A DNA stretch of 64,000 nt, taken from contig JAGXRG010000026.1 of NCBI GenBank assembly GCA_018335935.1, positions 186,001 to 250,000 of the forward strand, given 5' to 3'. This document shows, piece by piece, positions 1 to 10,088 of the stretch. The stretch comes from Chitinophagaceae bacterium. Its GTDB lineage: Bacteria; Bacteroidota; Bacteroidia; Chitinophagales; Chitinophagaceae. The position numbers were made by a program, and so were the translations under genes. Position 1 is the stretch's first letter. The number at the start of each line of letters is the position of its first letter. A model generated the notes under the pieces. That model ran no database searches. It was given only the letters and a program-made list of their open reading frames with translations, and was not told where the DNA came from.

Positions 1-522
1 TCCATTAAAAATAAGATAAATGCCAATGAAGAAGCTATTGCTATTGCCAATACAAGTAGGCAGTTAGTTAAAAGTATGAATGAAATAATTTGGAGCATAA
101 GCAATGAATACAATACATTACAAGATTTATTAATTTATTTAAGAGAACAAATAAATTCTCTTTTAGAATTTTCAAACATAAATTATACTATAATTTTTCC
201 TGAAAATAATATTCATTTCAAGCTAACGAGTCACCAAAAAAGAAACATTATTTTAATTGTAAGAGAAAGTATGAATAATGTTTTAAAATATAGTCAGGCA
301 ACAGAGTTAAAAATTCAAATTAAAGTTGAAGAAAATACTTTAAACATAACAATAAAAGATAATGGAATTGGCTTTGACCCTGCAGCAATCAAAAAAGGAA
401 ATGGAATTAAAAATATTAAATTTCGAATTAAAGAAATTAATGGAAGTTGTAAAATTGATTCAATTGTAGGTGATGGAACTCAATTTATATATTACATTCC
501 ACTGACTAATTCTACTACTTAA
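1..522 (+). CDS. NarL/LytS-type sensor histidine kinase, C-terminal part (5' end outside window)
   Basis: The reading frame is open from base 1, so the gene starts before the window; the ATG at 76 is internal. What remains is the end of the dimerisation helix (NEIIWSI, equivalent to the WxxN segment that follows the phospho-His helix in HisKA_3 kinases) and an HATPase_c domain. The N-box is RESMNNVLKYS, the G1 box is DNGIGFDP and the G2 box is GNGIKNIKFR. The phospho-accepting His itself lies upstream and cannot be checked. The response regulator starts 41 bp downstream on the same strand, so the two form a two-component pair. The sensed signal is unknown because the sensory part is missing. 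Confidence 0.88.
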   Translation, partial: SIKNKINANEEAIAIANTSRQLVKSMNEIIWSISNEYNTLQDLLIYLREQINSLLEFSNINYTIIFPENNIHFKLTSHQKRNIILIVRESMNNVLKYSQATELKIQIKVEENTLNITIKDNGIGFDPAAIKKGNGIKNIKFRIKEINGSCKIDSIVGDGTQFIYYIPLTNSTT

Positions 523-563
523 ATCACATTTCGCATCCGTTCAATAATCCTCATATTTGAAAA

Positions 564-1193
564 ATGAAAATTGATTCTTTAGCATTAATAGAAGATGATG
601 ATCAAATTAGAATGTACTTATCTCGTCAAATTCAATTAAATATTGATGTAAAGGAACTAAAGGTTTTCTGTGATGCAGAATCTGCACTTCTAGAATTAAC
701 AAAAAAGCCTGTAGAAATTGCTTTATTCGATATCAATCTTCCTGGAATCAGTGGAATAGATTGCATTCAGAAATTAAAACTTTTACATCCTAAAATGCAA
801 ATGATGGTATTAACTGTTTACGATAATACTGAGAACATTTTTAATGCGTTAAAAGCAGGAGCTGTTAGTTACTTACTTAAAAGTACTCCACCAGAAAAAA
901 TTTTAGAAGCCATTGAAGAAGTATATAAAGGTGGTTCACCTATTAGTAGCCAAATTGCCAGAAAAGTAATTGATGCTTTTGCAGTTAAAGAAAAAACCAA
1001 CCAATGTTTTCAAGATTTAAGCAGAAGAGAGCAAGAAATTTTAGAACAACTTAGTAAAGGATATAGGTATAAAGAAATTGCAGATAAATTATATGTTAGC
1101 ATAGAAACTGTAAGAACCCATATTAGAAATATTTACGAAAAATTACACGTAAATAGTAGAGTTGAGGCTTTAAAAAAAACAGGCTTACTTTAA
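564..1193 (+). CDS. LuxR/NarL-family response regulator
   Basis: A 209-residue two-domain regulator. The receiver domain (about residues 4-125) has the acidic pocket EDDD at 10-13, phospho-acceptor Asp56 in LFDINLPG, the conserved Thr in VLTVYD and Lys106 in YLLKS. The C-terminal LuxR-type helix-turn-helix (about 150-209) carries LSRREQEIL and the recognition region VSIETVRTHIRNIYEKL. It should be phosphorylated by the kinase encoded just upstream and bind DNA as a dimer. The next genes encode exported proteins of unknown function, which are possible but unproven targets. Confidence 0.93.
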   Translation: MKIDSLALIEDDDQIRMYLSRQIQLNIDVKELKVFCDAESALLELTKKPVEIALFDINLPGISGIDCIQKLKLLHPKMQMMVLTVYDNTENIFNALKAGAVSYLLKSTPPEKILEAIEEVYKGGSPISSQIARKVIDAFAVKEKTNQCFQDLSRREQEILEQLSKGYRYKEIADKLYVSIETVRTHIRNIYEKLHVNSRVEALKKTGLL

Positions 1194-1258
1194 AATTACT
1201 ACTATTCTCACATTTTTTAATTATTAAGAGAATTAGAGATTTGTATAAATTAATTTTT

Positions 1259-2896
1259 ATGCAAAAAAATCTAAATAACTTTTTCACTAAACTAGCCACT
1301 ATTATTTTTCTTTTAATAAGTAATGCCGCTTTTAACCAATCAAAAAGTGTAATTACTGACTTATCTAAATCAGCAACAAAAGGACTTCTAGACGATGTTG
1401 TTTTAGAAAACAATGGCAACATTAGAGTCACTTATAAAATGAAAGTTGATAAAAAAAGTGATGAAGCCAAGTTCGAGGATTATGTTTTTGATAATAATTT
1501 AAATTTTAAAGGCATTGAACCTTATAAGGTTCCTAACGAGCCTAAAGTTGTTAAGCCCGATTACAACCTTACATCTTTAGCAGCTTATGTTGGAGGCAGC
1601 AATTCATTTAATGTGTTAAGCATGACTCTGAAATTCGAAAAAGAAGTTTGGGAAAGAAAATGGAATACAAAAAATCAGAAATATGATTGGGGTAAAAGAC
1701 TTTCTAAAGAAACGGTTAAAATGAAAGACTCTGATGGTAAGTACAGAGGATTTGCAAATTACCCAAATGATGATGATGGTAGTCAATTTGTATTTGCAAG
1801 TCTTGAATCAAAAAGCGATGATGATGCTTTTGTAGCTTTATATGCTACAAACGACATGAATATTAAAGAAACCAAACTAACATTATCAGGCAGTTATTCT
1901 TTGGCCTTTTGCGGTCAATTAAAAAACACAAATGTTTTTGCAATATTTGCACCTAATAAAGGAAACTCCAATTCAAAATATGTATTCTATGAATTTACAA
2001 ATAAAGCAGAATTAGTAGCATCTTACGAATTTTCAACCCCATCTCCTAATTTGGCAATTACAGATTTTTTTGAAGAAAAAGGTAATATTTATTTATTAGG
2101 TGGTTCTACAAAAGATAATGACCCCTATAATAAAGTTTTTACAAGTTATGCACCTATTGATAATCCTGGATATTCTACTTCAAAAAATGCTCAAATGTTT
2201 AAATATGAAAAGAGTATTAGAAATAATGATTTCGATAATTTTCATTTCATTAAATTATCAAATCAATCAATAGGTTTCATAAGTTCTATTCCAGTAAAAT
2301 TATTAAAGTCAAAAATTAAAACACCACCAGCTTTTAAGAAAGGTGTTGCATTTAATGGAAATAAATTTATGTTTCAGAATTATGTAATAACGCCTAATAA
2401 CGAGTTTTTAATTACAGGTCAATTATATGAAGCCAAAATTGAAAATGGTGGTACAAGCATTGCTAACAAATATGCAGAAGTGGTTTGCTTACATTTAAAT
2501 AGTAATGGAGAATTAATTACTCAATATTGTGTTGACAAAGTAAATGACGATAGCAAGAGTGAATATTTTAGAAATAAACAAAATTTCATTTTAAGCTCTG
2601 ATGGAAATACAATGTATTGGGAAATACTTGAAGTAAAAGGAACAAAATCTTATGATTCATGGATTGATGCTTATTTGGGAAATAAGTCATTAACAGGAAA
2701 TCTATTTCCAAGAATTGGTAAAATTGATTTAAAGAATGCTTCATTATCTGATTTTGAGAATTTTGGTAATGATGGTAAATATCTTTTATACAAATACAAT
2801 ACTTCAATAATCTCGCCTGATAAAAAAACCTACTATTATTTCGGCCATGATGAAGATTATGAAAAGCTTTGGGTATCTAAATATCAATTCAATTAA
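1259..2896 (+). CDS. Exported protein of unknown function
   Basis: About 545 residues from the ATG at 1259. A TTG 18 bases upstream is in frame, but the ATG directly precedes a good signal peptide (basic N-terminus, TIIFLLISNAAFNQ, cleavage near residue 26), so I prefer the ATG. The mature part is rich in Lys, Asn, Asp and aromatic residues, with repeated short strand-like segments such as FVFASLES and FVALYATND. That could fit a beta-propeller or other all-beta fold, but I do not recognise a family. No lipobox and no C-terminal sorting domain is evident. The lipoprotein gene follows 22 bp downstream, suggesting co-transcription. Confidence 0.75.
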   Translation: MQKNLNNFFTKLATIIFLLISNAAFNQSKSVITDLSKSATKGLLDDVVLENNGNIRVTYKMKVDKKSDEAKFEDYVFDNNLNFKGIEPYKVPNEPKVVKPDYNLTSLAAYVGGSNSFNVLSMTLKFEKEVWERKWNTKNQKYDWGKRLSKETVKMKDSDGKYRGFANYPNDDDGSQFVFASLESKSDDDAFVALYATNDMNIKETKLTLSGSYSLAFCGQLKNTNVFAIFAPNKGNSNSKYVFYEFTNKAELVASYEFSTPSPNLAITDFFEEKGNIYLLGGSTKDNDPYNKVFTSYAPIDNPGYSTSKNAQMFKYEKSIRNNDFDNFHFIKLSNQSIGFISSIPVKLLKSKIKTPPAFKKGVAFNGNKFMFQNYVITPNNEFLITGQLYEAKIENGGTSIANKYAEVVCLHLNSNGELITQYCVDKVNDDSKSEYFRNKQNFILSSDGNTMYWEILEVKGTKSYDSWIDAYLGNKSLTGNLFPRIGKIDLKNASLSDFENFGNDGKYLLYKYNTSIISPDKKTYYYFGHDEDYEKLWVSKYQFN

Positions 2897-2918
2897 TCCA
2901 ATTCAAAAACACAACATT

Positions 2919-3518
2919 ATGAAAAAAAATATCAACCTATTTCTCTTATTATTTAGCATCACTTTTTTTGCATGTACAAAAGATAGTGGACAACCAACAA
3001 CCCCATCAAACAATGATCCAAAAGATGGCACAATTTGGGTTTACAAACAAACATACTTTAATGAAGCCGGTTCAGTAACAGGCACTTCTAATGTTACATT
3101 TAAAGGTGTTAGTGTAACTATCTCGGGTTCTACTTGGATTAACTTAGTAAATCAAGCTAATTCTCAACCTCAAATTGCTATTCAAAAAAGAACAGATGGT
3201 TGGTGGTATATTACATATCCTTCATCGACTCCTAGTTTATGGTTTAAAAATCCTGCAGCTGTAAATGATATTTACCCTTATACTTATGGTACTTGCAAAG
3301 TATTAAGTATTACAGAAACTGTTACTGTGCCTGCAGGCACTTATACAAATTGTACACTTGTACAAGGTGACGATACTAATAGTAAAGAAGATGAATTTTG
3401 GTTTACTACTGCAGGACCTCTTTTAGTTAAATTTAATACTTATGATGAAAGAACAGGTGGGCCAGCATCAAATGTTTATAAAAAAGAAGGTATTGAATTA
3501 GTAAGTTATACTCCCTAG
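2919..3518 (+). CDS. Putative lipoprotein of unknown function
   Basis: 199 residues from the ATG at 2919. An in-frame upstream ATG at 2847 would lie inside the preceding gene and bury the signal peptide. The N-terminus MKKNINLFLLLFSITFFAC is a lipoprotein signal with the lipidated Cys at 19, followed by a Ser/Thr/Pro linker. The mature domain has beta-rich stretches and WFTTAGPLLVKF near the end, seen in small Bacteroidota lipoproteins without known function. It is followed by a clear intrinsic terminator. Confidence 0.75.
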   Translation: MKKNINLFLLLFSITFFACTKDSGQPTTPSNNDPKDGTIWVYKQTYFNEAGSVTGTSNVTFKGVSVTISGSTWINLVNQANSQPQIAIQKRTDGWWYITYPSSTPSLWFKNPAAVNDIYPYTYGTCKVLSITETVTVPAGTYTNCTLVQGDDTNSKEDEFWFTTAGPLLVKFNTYDERTGGPASNVYKKEGIELVSYTP

Positions 3519-3548
3519 TTTTTTATTCAGTCATTTTATGAAAAGTTT

Positions 3549-3584
3549 AAATCCTGATTAATATATTAATTGGGATTTTTTTTA
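3549..3584 (+). terminator. Intrinsic terminator after the lipoprotein gene
   Basis: AAATCC at 3549-3554 pairs with GGATTT at 3573-3578, with inner ATTAAT/ATTAAT pairing. A run of T residues follows directly. It lies 30 bp after the stop codon and separates this unit from the TonB receptor gene. Confidence 0.8.
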
Positions 3585-3662
3585 TTTAAAAACTAATTAT
3601 AAAAGTTAATCAATGTTTTAGTATTTACACAATTTGTTATCTTTCCGGCATAATTCATTTTA

Positions 3663-6164
3663 ATGCGTTGTATTTTTTTTGCTGCACTTTTTCTACTCTC
3701 AACTTTTTCTTATTCTCAAAATAATAATGCAACCTTATTAGGAAAAGTTGTAGATGAAGATGATAGTCCTTTACAACACGTATCAGTTCAACTTTTAAAT
3801 AAATCAAAGGGCACTTATACCGATGAAAATGGAAATTTTAAACTCATTATCCCTTCGAATAAATTAGTAGCTGTTGAATTTGTTTTTACAGGATTCATTA
3901 CAGTTCAAAAGAATTTTAATATTAATGCTGGCAAAGAGGAGCAAATAAAAATTTTATTAAAAAAAAGTATCGACACTATTGCAGGTGTAACTGTTAAAAG
4001 TGATTTTGATAGAAGACAAAGTGGGTCTATTGCAATTGATCCTTCAAAAACTTTATTAAACCCATCGCCCAATAACAGCATTGAAAGTTTATTGAAATTC
4101 TTTGTAGGTAGCAGTTCTGAGCTAACTTCTCAATATTCTGTTCGTGGAGGTAGTTATGATGAAAACTTAATTTATGTAAACGATTTTGAAGTTTACAGAC
4201 CATACTTAATAAGAAATGGACAACAAGAAGGCTTAAGTTTTATAAACCCAGAGTTAACTGGAAATGTAAAGTTTTATGTTGGTGGATTTCAAGCAAAGTA
4301 TGGAGATAAAATGAGTAGTGTTTTAGACATCACTTATAAAAAACCAAAATCATTTGGTGGCTCTGCATATATTGGTTTACTTGAACAAGGATTGCATTTA
4401 GAAGGAGTTTCATCTAATAAAAAATTAAGCTTTTTAGTTGGGGTACGAAATAGAAGTAATAGAAATTTATTAAGTAGTCAACAAACAAAAGGAAACTATA
4501 TTCCTTCCTCATCAGATATTCAGGGAATCATAAGTTACAACTTAAATAAAGCTTGGAATGTTGAACTTTTTGCAAATTCATCTAGTACAAAATTTTCTTT
4601 AGTACCAGAAGAAGCTAAACTTTCAACATCAGTATTTACTCCTGTATTTTCTGCTAATCTTGGTTTAGATATTTATTTTCAAGGTGCAGAAAAAGATAGT
4701 TACAGTACTAATTTCATTGGATTCACTGCAACCAACCAAGTCAATACAAATTTAAAACTAAAATATCAAGTCAGCTATTTCACAGATAAAGAAACTGAGA
4801 ATATTGATATTACCGGAGCCTATCTTTTTGGCGAAAGAGATTTCGATAAAACCAAGGCAACATTCGGTTTAATCACAAATCCATTAGGTGCTGGAGTATT
4901 TCAGAATTTTGCTAGAAACAAGTTAGATGTTTCTATTTTAAGTGTTACCCAAAAAGGATATTTAGATTTTAAAAATCATAGAATTCAATGGGGTGCCAGT
5001 TTTGAACATCAAAATATTAAAGACAAACTTCATGAATGGGAGTATAATGATAGTGCTGGTTATTCCTTACCCTACAACCCTTCAGTATTAGCTTTGAATA
5101 AAGTTTTAAGAGGTCAGTCAGATTATAATGTTACTAGAACTACAGGTTTTATACAAGATAATATTATAGTCAGAGACTCGAACGATTTTGTAATAAATGC
5201 AGGTATCAGATATAATTTCAATACGCTTAATAATCAGCTTATTATTTCACCAAGAATTGGCATTTCGTTCAAACCAAAAAATTGGGTAAAAAATGTAATT
5301 CTCAAAGCTTCTGCAGGTGCTTATCATCAACCTCCTTTTTATAGAGAAATGAGAAGATATGATGGCACTTTAAATACAGCATTAAGGGCTCAACAAAGTT
5401 GGCAATTTAGTGCTGGATTCGATTATAATTTTCAATGGATGAACCGACCAGCAAGAGTTACAACAGAAGCTTATTATAAAACTATGAGCCAGATTGTGCC
5501 TTACGATTTGGATAATGTTAGAGTAAGATATTTTGGTGAAAACATAGCAAAAGCTTATGCTACAGGTATTGAAACAAGATTATATGCCGAGTTGGTTAAA
5601 GGTGCTGAAAGCTGGTTGAGTGTTGGCATTATGAATACCAAAGAAAAGATTGACAATTTTGGCTACAAAAACTATTACAATGCAGCAGGAGAATTAATCA
5701 CTGCAGCAACACAAGATCAAACTATTGCTGATAGTTCATATACACAATTGGGATATTTAAGAAGACCCACAGATCGATTGTTTACAGTTGGTGTATTTTT
5801 TCAGGATTATTTAAGCACTAATAAAAATATCAAAGTATATTTAAGTGGAATTTATGGAAGTAATTTGCCTTATAATATACCGGGTAGTGTTAAATACAGA
5901 AATGCTTTAGTGATAGATCCATACATTCGAATTGATATAGGCTTTGCTGCCTTACTTTTAGATGGAGAGAAACAAAATAGAAGAAGCCACTCTCCTTTTA
6001 GAAAATTCCAGAACATTTGGGCAAGTTTAGAAATTTTTAATATCATAGACCGACCAAACACTATCAGTTATTTACTGATAAAAGATTTTCAAAACAATAC
6101 TTTTACTATTCCAAATAGACTTACACCAAGAATGATTAATTTAAAATTAATTGCAAGGTGGTAA
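3663..6164 (+). CDS. TonB-dependent outer-membrane receptor with carboxypeptidase-regulatory-like domain
   Basis: 833 residues. Signal peptide 1-19 (ending SYSQ), then a CarboxypepD_reg-like beta-sandwich (about 24-105; GKVVDEDDSPLQHVSVQL, GTYTDENGNFKL). The plug domain follows (about 110-225), with SVRGGSYDENLIYVND and KYGDKMSSVLDI, then a beta-barrel with many alternating aromatic strands ending in LIARW. It would import a substrate across the outer membrane using TonB energy. No SusD partner is adjacent and no RagA signature is seen, so it is not a SusC-type glycan importer. A second receptor of the same architecture follows 66 bp downstream. Substrate unknown. Confidence 0.9.
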   Translation: MRCIFFAALFLLSTFSYSQNNNATLLGKVVDEDDSPLQHVSVQLLNKSKGTYTDENGNFKLIIPSNKLVAVEFVFTGFITVQKNFNINAGKEEQIKILLKKSIDTIAGVTVKSDFDRRQSGSIAIDPSKTLLNPSPNNSIESLLKFFVGSSSELTSQYSVRGGSYDENLIYVNDFEVYRPYLIRNGQQEGLSFINPELTGNVKFYVGGFQAKYGDKMSSVLDITYKKPKSFGGSAYIGLLEQGLHLEGVSSNKKLSFLVGVRNRSNRNLLSSQQTKGNYIPSSSDIQGIISYNLNKAWNVELFANSSSTKFSLVPEEAKLSTSVFTPVFSANLGLDIYFQGAEKDSYSTNFIGFTATNQVNTNLKLKYQVSYFTDKETENIDITGAYLFGERDFDKTKATFGLITNPLGAGVFQNFARNKLDVSILSVTQKGYLDFKNHRIQWGASFEHQNIKDKLHEWEYNDSAGYSLPYNPSVLALNKVLRGQSDYNVTRTTGFIQDNIIVRDSNDFVINAGIRYNFNTLNNQLIISPRIGISFKPKNWVKNVILKASAGAYHQPPFYREMRRYDGTLNTALRAQQSWQFSAGFDYNFQWMNRPARVTTEAYYKTMSQIVPYDLDNVRVRYFGENIAKAYATGIETRLYAELVKGAESWLSVGIMNTKEKIDNFGYKNYYNAAGELITAATQDQTIADSSYTQLGYLRRPTDRLFTVGVFFQDYLSTNKNIKVYLSGIYGSNLPYNIPGSVKYRNALVIDPYIRIDIGFAALLLDGEKQNRRSHSPFRKFQNIWASLEIFNIIDRPNTISYLLIKDFQNNTFTIPNRLTPRMINLKLIARW

Positions 6165-6230
6165 TAATTAACGTTTTTCGTAAACAGAAAGTAATCGTCT
6201 TGTAGAATTTTGCCTACAAACAATTAGTTC

Positions 6231-8666
6231 ATGAAATTAGTTCTTAGATATTCAATTTTACTGATTTGCCTCTTTCCTATTTTTTTAAGTGCTCAAAATT
6301 CTGGTAATCTTTCAGGCATAATAATAGATGCAAATAGCAAACAACCCTTAAAAGGAGTAACAGTTAATATTAAAGAACTTAATCAAACTACAATTTCAGA
6401 TAGTTTAGGTAAATATAGATTCAAAAATATTAAGACAGCTGCATATACAATTACATCGTCTTTTCTTTCTTATCAAAATCAAACTAAATATAATATTCCT
6501 ATTACCAGTGGAAACGAAAATGAGGTATCGTTTGAACTAATTCCAAGTTTTAAAAATATTGACGAAATCATTGTAAAATCGAGCAGAAGAACTGCACGAA
6601 TTGCTTCTTTAACAACACCTTTAAGTGTTCAACTATTAACCACAGAAGAAATAAAAACCAACCCTGGAGGTAATTTCGACATCAGCAGAGTCATCAATTC
6701 TTTACCTGGAGTTACAGGTTCTGCAGGTAGTGTTGGAGGGTTTAGAAATGATATAATTGTAAGAGGTGGTGGACCAAGTGAAAATGTTTTTTATTTAGAT
6801 GGAATTGAAATTCCTGTGATCAACCATTTTGCTACACAAGGTAGTGGAGGTGGACCAACAGGCATTTTAAACGTATCTTTTATTGAGGATGTAAAACTTT
6901 CTACAAGTGCCTTTGATGCAAGGTTTGATAATGCTTTATCTAGTGTTTTTGAATTCAAACAAAAACAAGGTAATACCAATAAAACGCAAGGTAATGTAAG
7001 ATTGAGTGCTACAGAACTGGCAGCTACTTTAGAAGGACCACTTAATAAAAAAAATAATTTAACATACTTGGCATCCATAAGAAGAAGTTATTTACAATTA
7101 CTTTTCTCAGCAATAGATTTACCTATTAGACCAAATTTTTGGGATTTTCAATATAAAGTCACCTATAAGCCCAACACAAAAAGCACTTTAACTTTTTTAG
7201 GTGTTGGTGCAATTGATCAATTTAGTTTTGGAAGTATTAAAACGCCAACTCAGGATAAAATATACACTTTAAATCAAGCTCCATCTGTTCAACAAAAAAG
7301 TTATACTGTTGGTACAAGCTATAGAAGAACTATTTCAAATGGATTTTTAAATATTGCTTTAAGCAGAAATTCACTAAATAATGTCATTGAAAAATATGAT
7401 AATAATGATGCTTCTTCAATTAACAATTTAAGATACCTCATCAACTCAAAAGAAATTGAGAATAAGCTTAGAATAGATGTCAATAAAAATTATAATGCTG
7501 TAAAATTATCTTATGGAGCAGTGCTTCAATATGTTGAATATGATGCAGCTAATAATATAAGAGTGAGAGCACAAGTTGGTAGTCAACCAGAACAGCGATT
7601 ACTATTTAATAGTAATATCAACTTTTTTAAGTTTGGAGGATTTGTACAAGCCGGCACAAGAATTTTAAATAATAAATTGGGAATTAATTTTGGAATAAGA
7701 ACAGATGCTAATTCTTTTACAACCAACCATAACGATTTTATTGAAAATATTTCTCCAAGAATTGCATTCAATTATGTACTAAGTAATACTTTAAACTTAA
7801 ATGCTTCAATAGGAAGATATACCAAACTTGCCCCATACACAATTTTAGGTTATAGAGACAATAATGGTTTATTTGCAAATAAGCATATCCCCTACATTAA
7901 AAACACACATTATGTATTAGGACTAGAATATTTACCAAAATCAACCACAAGATTTACATTAGAAAGTTTTTATAAAAAATATAATAATGTACCTATTACT
8001 TTAAGAGATGGTATTAACATAAATAATTTAGGAGCAGATTTTGGTTCAGTTGGAAATGAAGCCATTTCTTCAACTGGAGTTGGTGAATCGTATGGATTAG
8101 AATTTTTTGCTCAGCAAAAACTTACAAAGAAATTTTTTGGCATATTTAGTTATACATTTTTCTATAGTAGATTTAGTAATCTAGATGGTCAGTTAAAAGC
8201 AAGTTCTTGGGATAACAGACATTTAATTAACCTCACTTTTGGATATAAGTTTAAACGTAATTGGGAATTAGGTATTAAATATAGATTTCAAGGTGGTGTT
8301 CCATTTACTCCATTTGATCTAGCTGCTAGTCAACAAAATTTTTTAACTCAAGGACAAGGAATTTTAGATTATGCTCAATTTAATACCCAAAGATTAGGTA
8401 ATTTTTCGAGTAGTGATTTTAGAATTGATAAAAAATGGAATTTTAAAAAAACAACTTTAGATATTTTTCTTGATGTTACAAATTGGTGGGCTGCAAGAGA
8501 GGTTGCTTATCCAAAATATAGTTTCGAAAGAGATTTAACTACACAGCAATTTAAAACTACAGATGGTCAACCTATAAAAGCAGATGGCAGTAATGGTATT
8601 CCAATTATATTGAAAAATGAAGAGGGGAATCTAATTCCAACGATTGGATTTATACTTGAATTTTAA
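6231..8666 (+). CDS. TonB-dependent outer-membrane receptor with carboxypeptidase-regulatory-like domain
   Basis: 811 residues with the same layout as the preceding receptor. Signal peptide 1-22 (ending LSAQ), CarboxypepD_reg-like domain (about 25-110; GIIIDANSKQPLKGVTVNI), plug (about 115-235; IIVRGGGPSENVFYLDGIEIP), then a barrel ending IGFILEF. The terminal Phe is the usual outer-membrane barrel signal for BAM. The two receptors differ clearly in sequence, so this is not a recent duplication. The stop codon lies inside the stem of a strong bidirectional terminator. Confidence 0.9.
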   Translation: MKLVLRYSILLICLFPIFLSAQNSGNLSGIIIDANSKQPLKGVTVNIKELNQTTISDSLGKYRFKNIKTAAYTITSSFLSYQNQTKYNIPITSGNENEVSFELIPSFKNIDEIIVKSSRRTARIASLTTPLSVQLLTTEEIKTNPGGNFDISRVINSLPGVTGSAGSVGGFRNDIIVRGGGPSENVFYLDGIEIPVINHFATQGSGGGPTGILNVSFIEDVKLSTSAFDARFDNALSSVFEFKQKQGNTNKTQGNVRLSATELAATLEGPLNKKNNLTYLASIRRSYLQLLFSAIDLPIRPNFWDFQYKVTYKPNTKSTLTFLGVGAIDQFSFGSIKTPTQDKIYTLNQAPSVQQKSYTVGTSYRRTISNGFLNIALSRNSLNNVIEKYDNNDASSINNLRYLINSKEIENKLRIDVNKNYNAVKLSYGAVLQYVEYDAANNIRVRAQVGSQPEQRLLFNSNINFFKFGGFVQAGTRILNNKLGINFGIRTDANSFTTNHNDFIENISPRIAFNYVLSNTLNLNASIGRYTKLAPYTILGYRDNNGLFANKHIPYIKNTHYVLGLEYLPKSTTRFTLESFYKKYNNVPITLRDGININNLGADFGSVGNEAISSTGVGESYGLEFFAQQKLTKKFFGIFSYTFFYSRFSNLDGQLKASSWDNRHLINLTFGYKFKRNWELGIKYRFQGGVPFTPFDLAASQQNFLTQGQGILDYAQFNTQRLGNFSSSDFRIDKKWNFKKTTLDIFLDVTNWWAAREVAYPKYSFERDLTTQQFKTTDGQPIKADGSNGIPIILKNEEGNLIPTIGFILEF

Positions 8667-8703
8667 ACAAATAAGCCTGCATTTTGCAGGCTTATTTGTT
8701 TAA
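8663..8703. terminator. Bidirectional intrinsic terminator between convergent genes
   Basis: A perfect inverted repeat with 19-bp arms (8663-8681 and 8685-8703) and a TTT loop. It has a GC core GCCTGCA/TGCAGGC and A/T-rich flanks that give a U-tract in both directions. It contains the TAA stop of the upstream receptor gene and ends 10 bp before the stop of the convergent lipoprotein gene. Confidence 0.92.
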
Positions 8704-8713
8704 TCAAAAATCA

Positions 8714-9235
8714 TTATTTTTTAGGTACTGCTTGTGCATATTGATGTACCTCGCTTATTTTTCCTTGATCCATTTTGTAAACTTCATGCAAAGCAAGAGT
8801 TTCATTTTTTCCGTTTTTATAAAAATAACTTTCGTCTGCCCATTGCATTACCCATTCTGTTTTGTCTAAAACATTATCAATGGCATAAACAACTACATAA
8901 GTTTGTTTAGCACTATCCATCGAACTTCTCCAACCTTTGATAAAAGCTACAGCGGAATCTCTAGCAAGTTTTGTTTCAAATCCATCTGCTAAAGTAATTT
9001 TCATAGTGTCTGCTGTATATGCTGCACAATCATCTACATTACCTGAAATAATTGCTTTATTCCAATTCATTACAGTAACAACATTTTTTTGATTACCTGG
9101 AGCAGGATTTACTGGGTACATTACTTCTGCTGGAAGTTCTGCTTTAGCTGTATCATCCATTTTGTTAGTTGCTTCTTTTTCTTTACAAGACAAAAAGCAT
9201 AGTAGACAAAAAGAAACAAAAAGAATCTTTTTCAT
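8714..9235 (-). CDS. Lipoprotein with SnoaL/NTF2-like fold
   Basis: About 173 residues from the ATG ending at 9235; the slightly longer frame would need a TTG. The signal MKKILFVSFCLLCFLSC ends in a lipobox with Cys17, followed by a charged linker. The mature domain resembles the small SnoaL-like/NTF2 fold (VVTVMNWNKAIISGNVDD... and a late YKMDQGKISEVHQYAQ), common in secreted Bacteroidota proteins of unknown role. No catalytic set is evident. Upstream, TACCTTTA resembles a -7 box. Confidence 0.7.
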   Translation of the reverse strand: MKKILFVSFCLLCFLSCKEKEATNKMDDTAKAELPAEVMYPVNPAPGNQKNVVTVMNWNKAIISGNVDDCAAYTADTMKITLADGFETKLARDSAVAFIKGWRSSMDSAKQTYVVVYAIDNVLDKTEWVMQWADESYFYKNGKNETLALHEVYKMDQGKISEVHQYAQAVPKK

Positions 9236-9291
9236 ATACAAATAATTTTGGTGAAAACTAAAGGTAAATGAATTCTAGAATTGGTTAAAGA

Positions 9292-10065
9292 CTATTTTTC
9301 AGCAATAAAGAATAAATCGAGACAATTATCTTTAGCAGTAGCTACAAAAAAATCTGAATGATGAATACTGGAAACTAAAGTGTTATCAGCGTTCAACATT
9401 TTTTTTCTGTTCATTCTATTTAGAATGTCGAATGGAATTTGAAGGAATTGACGAGGCAACCTCCATTGTAATTTTAAAAAATCATATTTCATGATTTTAT
9501 TTACCGACTCTTTATTCTTATTGTAATATTCCATTACTTTTTCATTGCCATAAGTTCCCTTGGTTTCAACAGATGAAAAGCTTTTCTGTAATAATGTTTT
9601 TAATTCAAGAATGCTGTATTCACGAATATGCCATGGATTGCGAGATAAACTCATGGGTTTATTTGGTGTTGTAACAATAAATTTTCCTCCAGGTTTTAAT
9701 ACTCTATGAATTTCTTTTACATAAGCTGAATCATTCGAAATATGCTCTATTACTTGAAAAGAAATTACAAAATCGAAGCTATTATCTTCAATTCCTGTTA
9801 TAGGAGGAATAGTCATTTGAAGAAACTCAACATTGGTTAAATGAGCATTTTCTTCTTTAACTTTTGGGTCAGCAAATTTATCAATGGTAACAAATTGTGT
9901 TGCTTTAGGAGCAACTGTACTTATGCCATAACCACTGCCAGTACCAATTTCTAGTACTTTGCCATGAATAATTTTGGCAGTTTCTAAATATGCTAAAATG
10001 GAACGTTGATAAACATAATTATCACTTAAATCTCTATGAGAAACTCTTTCTGCTGTTTGAATCAC
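9292..10065 (-). CDS. Class I SAM-dependent methyltransferase
   Basis: 257 residues with a Methyltransf_11/23-type Rossmann fold. Motif I is VLEIGTGSGYG (about residue 35), the acidic post-I residue is in VTIDKFADP, motif II is FDFVISFQVIEHI and motif III is VLKPGGKFIVTTPN. Substrate unknown; quinone, lipid and polysaccharide methylases all look like this. It lies downstream of the hicBA module and the degraded dxs 3' copy, in the same orientation. Confidence 0.85.
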   Translation of the reverse strand: MIQTAERVSHRDLSDNYVYQRSILAYLETAKIIHGKVLEIGTGSGYGISTVAPKATQFVTIDKFADPKVKEENAHLTNVEFLQMTIPPITGIEDNSFDFVISFQVIEHISNDSAYVKEIHRVLKPGGKFIVTTPNKPMSLSRNPWHIREYSILELKTLLQKSFSSVETKGTYGNEKVMEYYNKNKESVNKIMKYDFLKLQWRLPRQFLQIPFDILNRMNRKKMLNADNTLVSSIHHSDFFVATAKDNCLDLFFIAEK

Positions 10066-10088
10066 TTAATCTCTTTTAATAATTTTAA

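Noticed and set aside
3663-8666. SusC/SusD-type polysaccharide utilisation locus
   Set aside because: Neither receptor has the SusC/RagA features, no SusD gene follows, and no glycoside hydrolases or surface glycan-binding proteins are adjacent.
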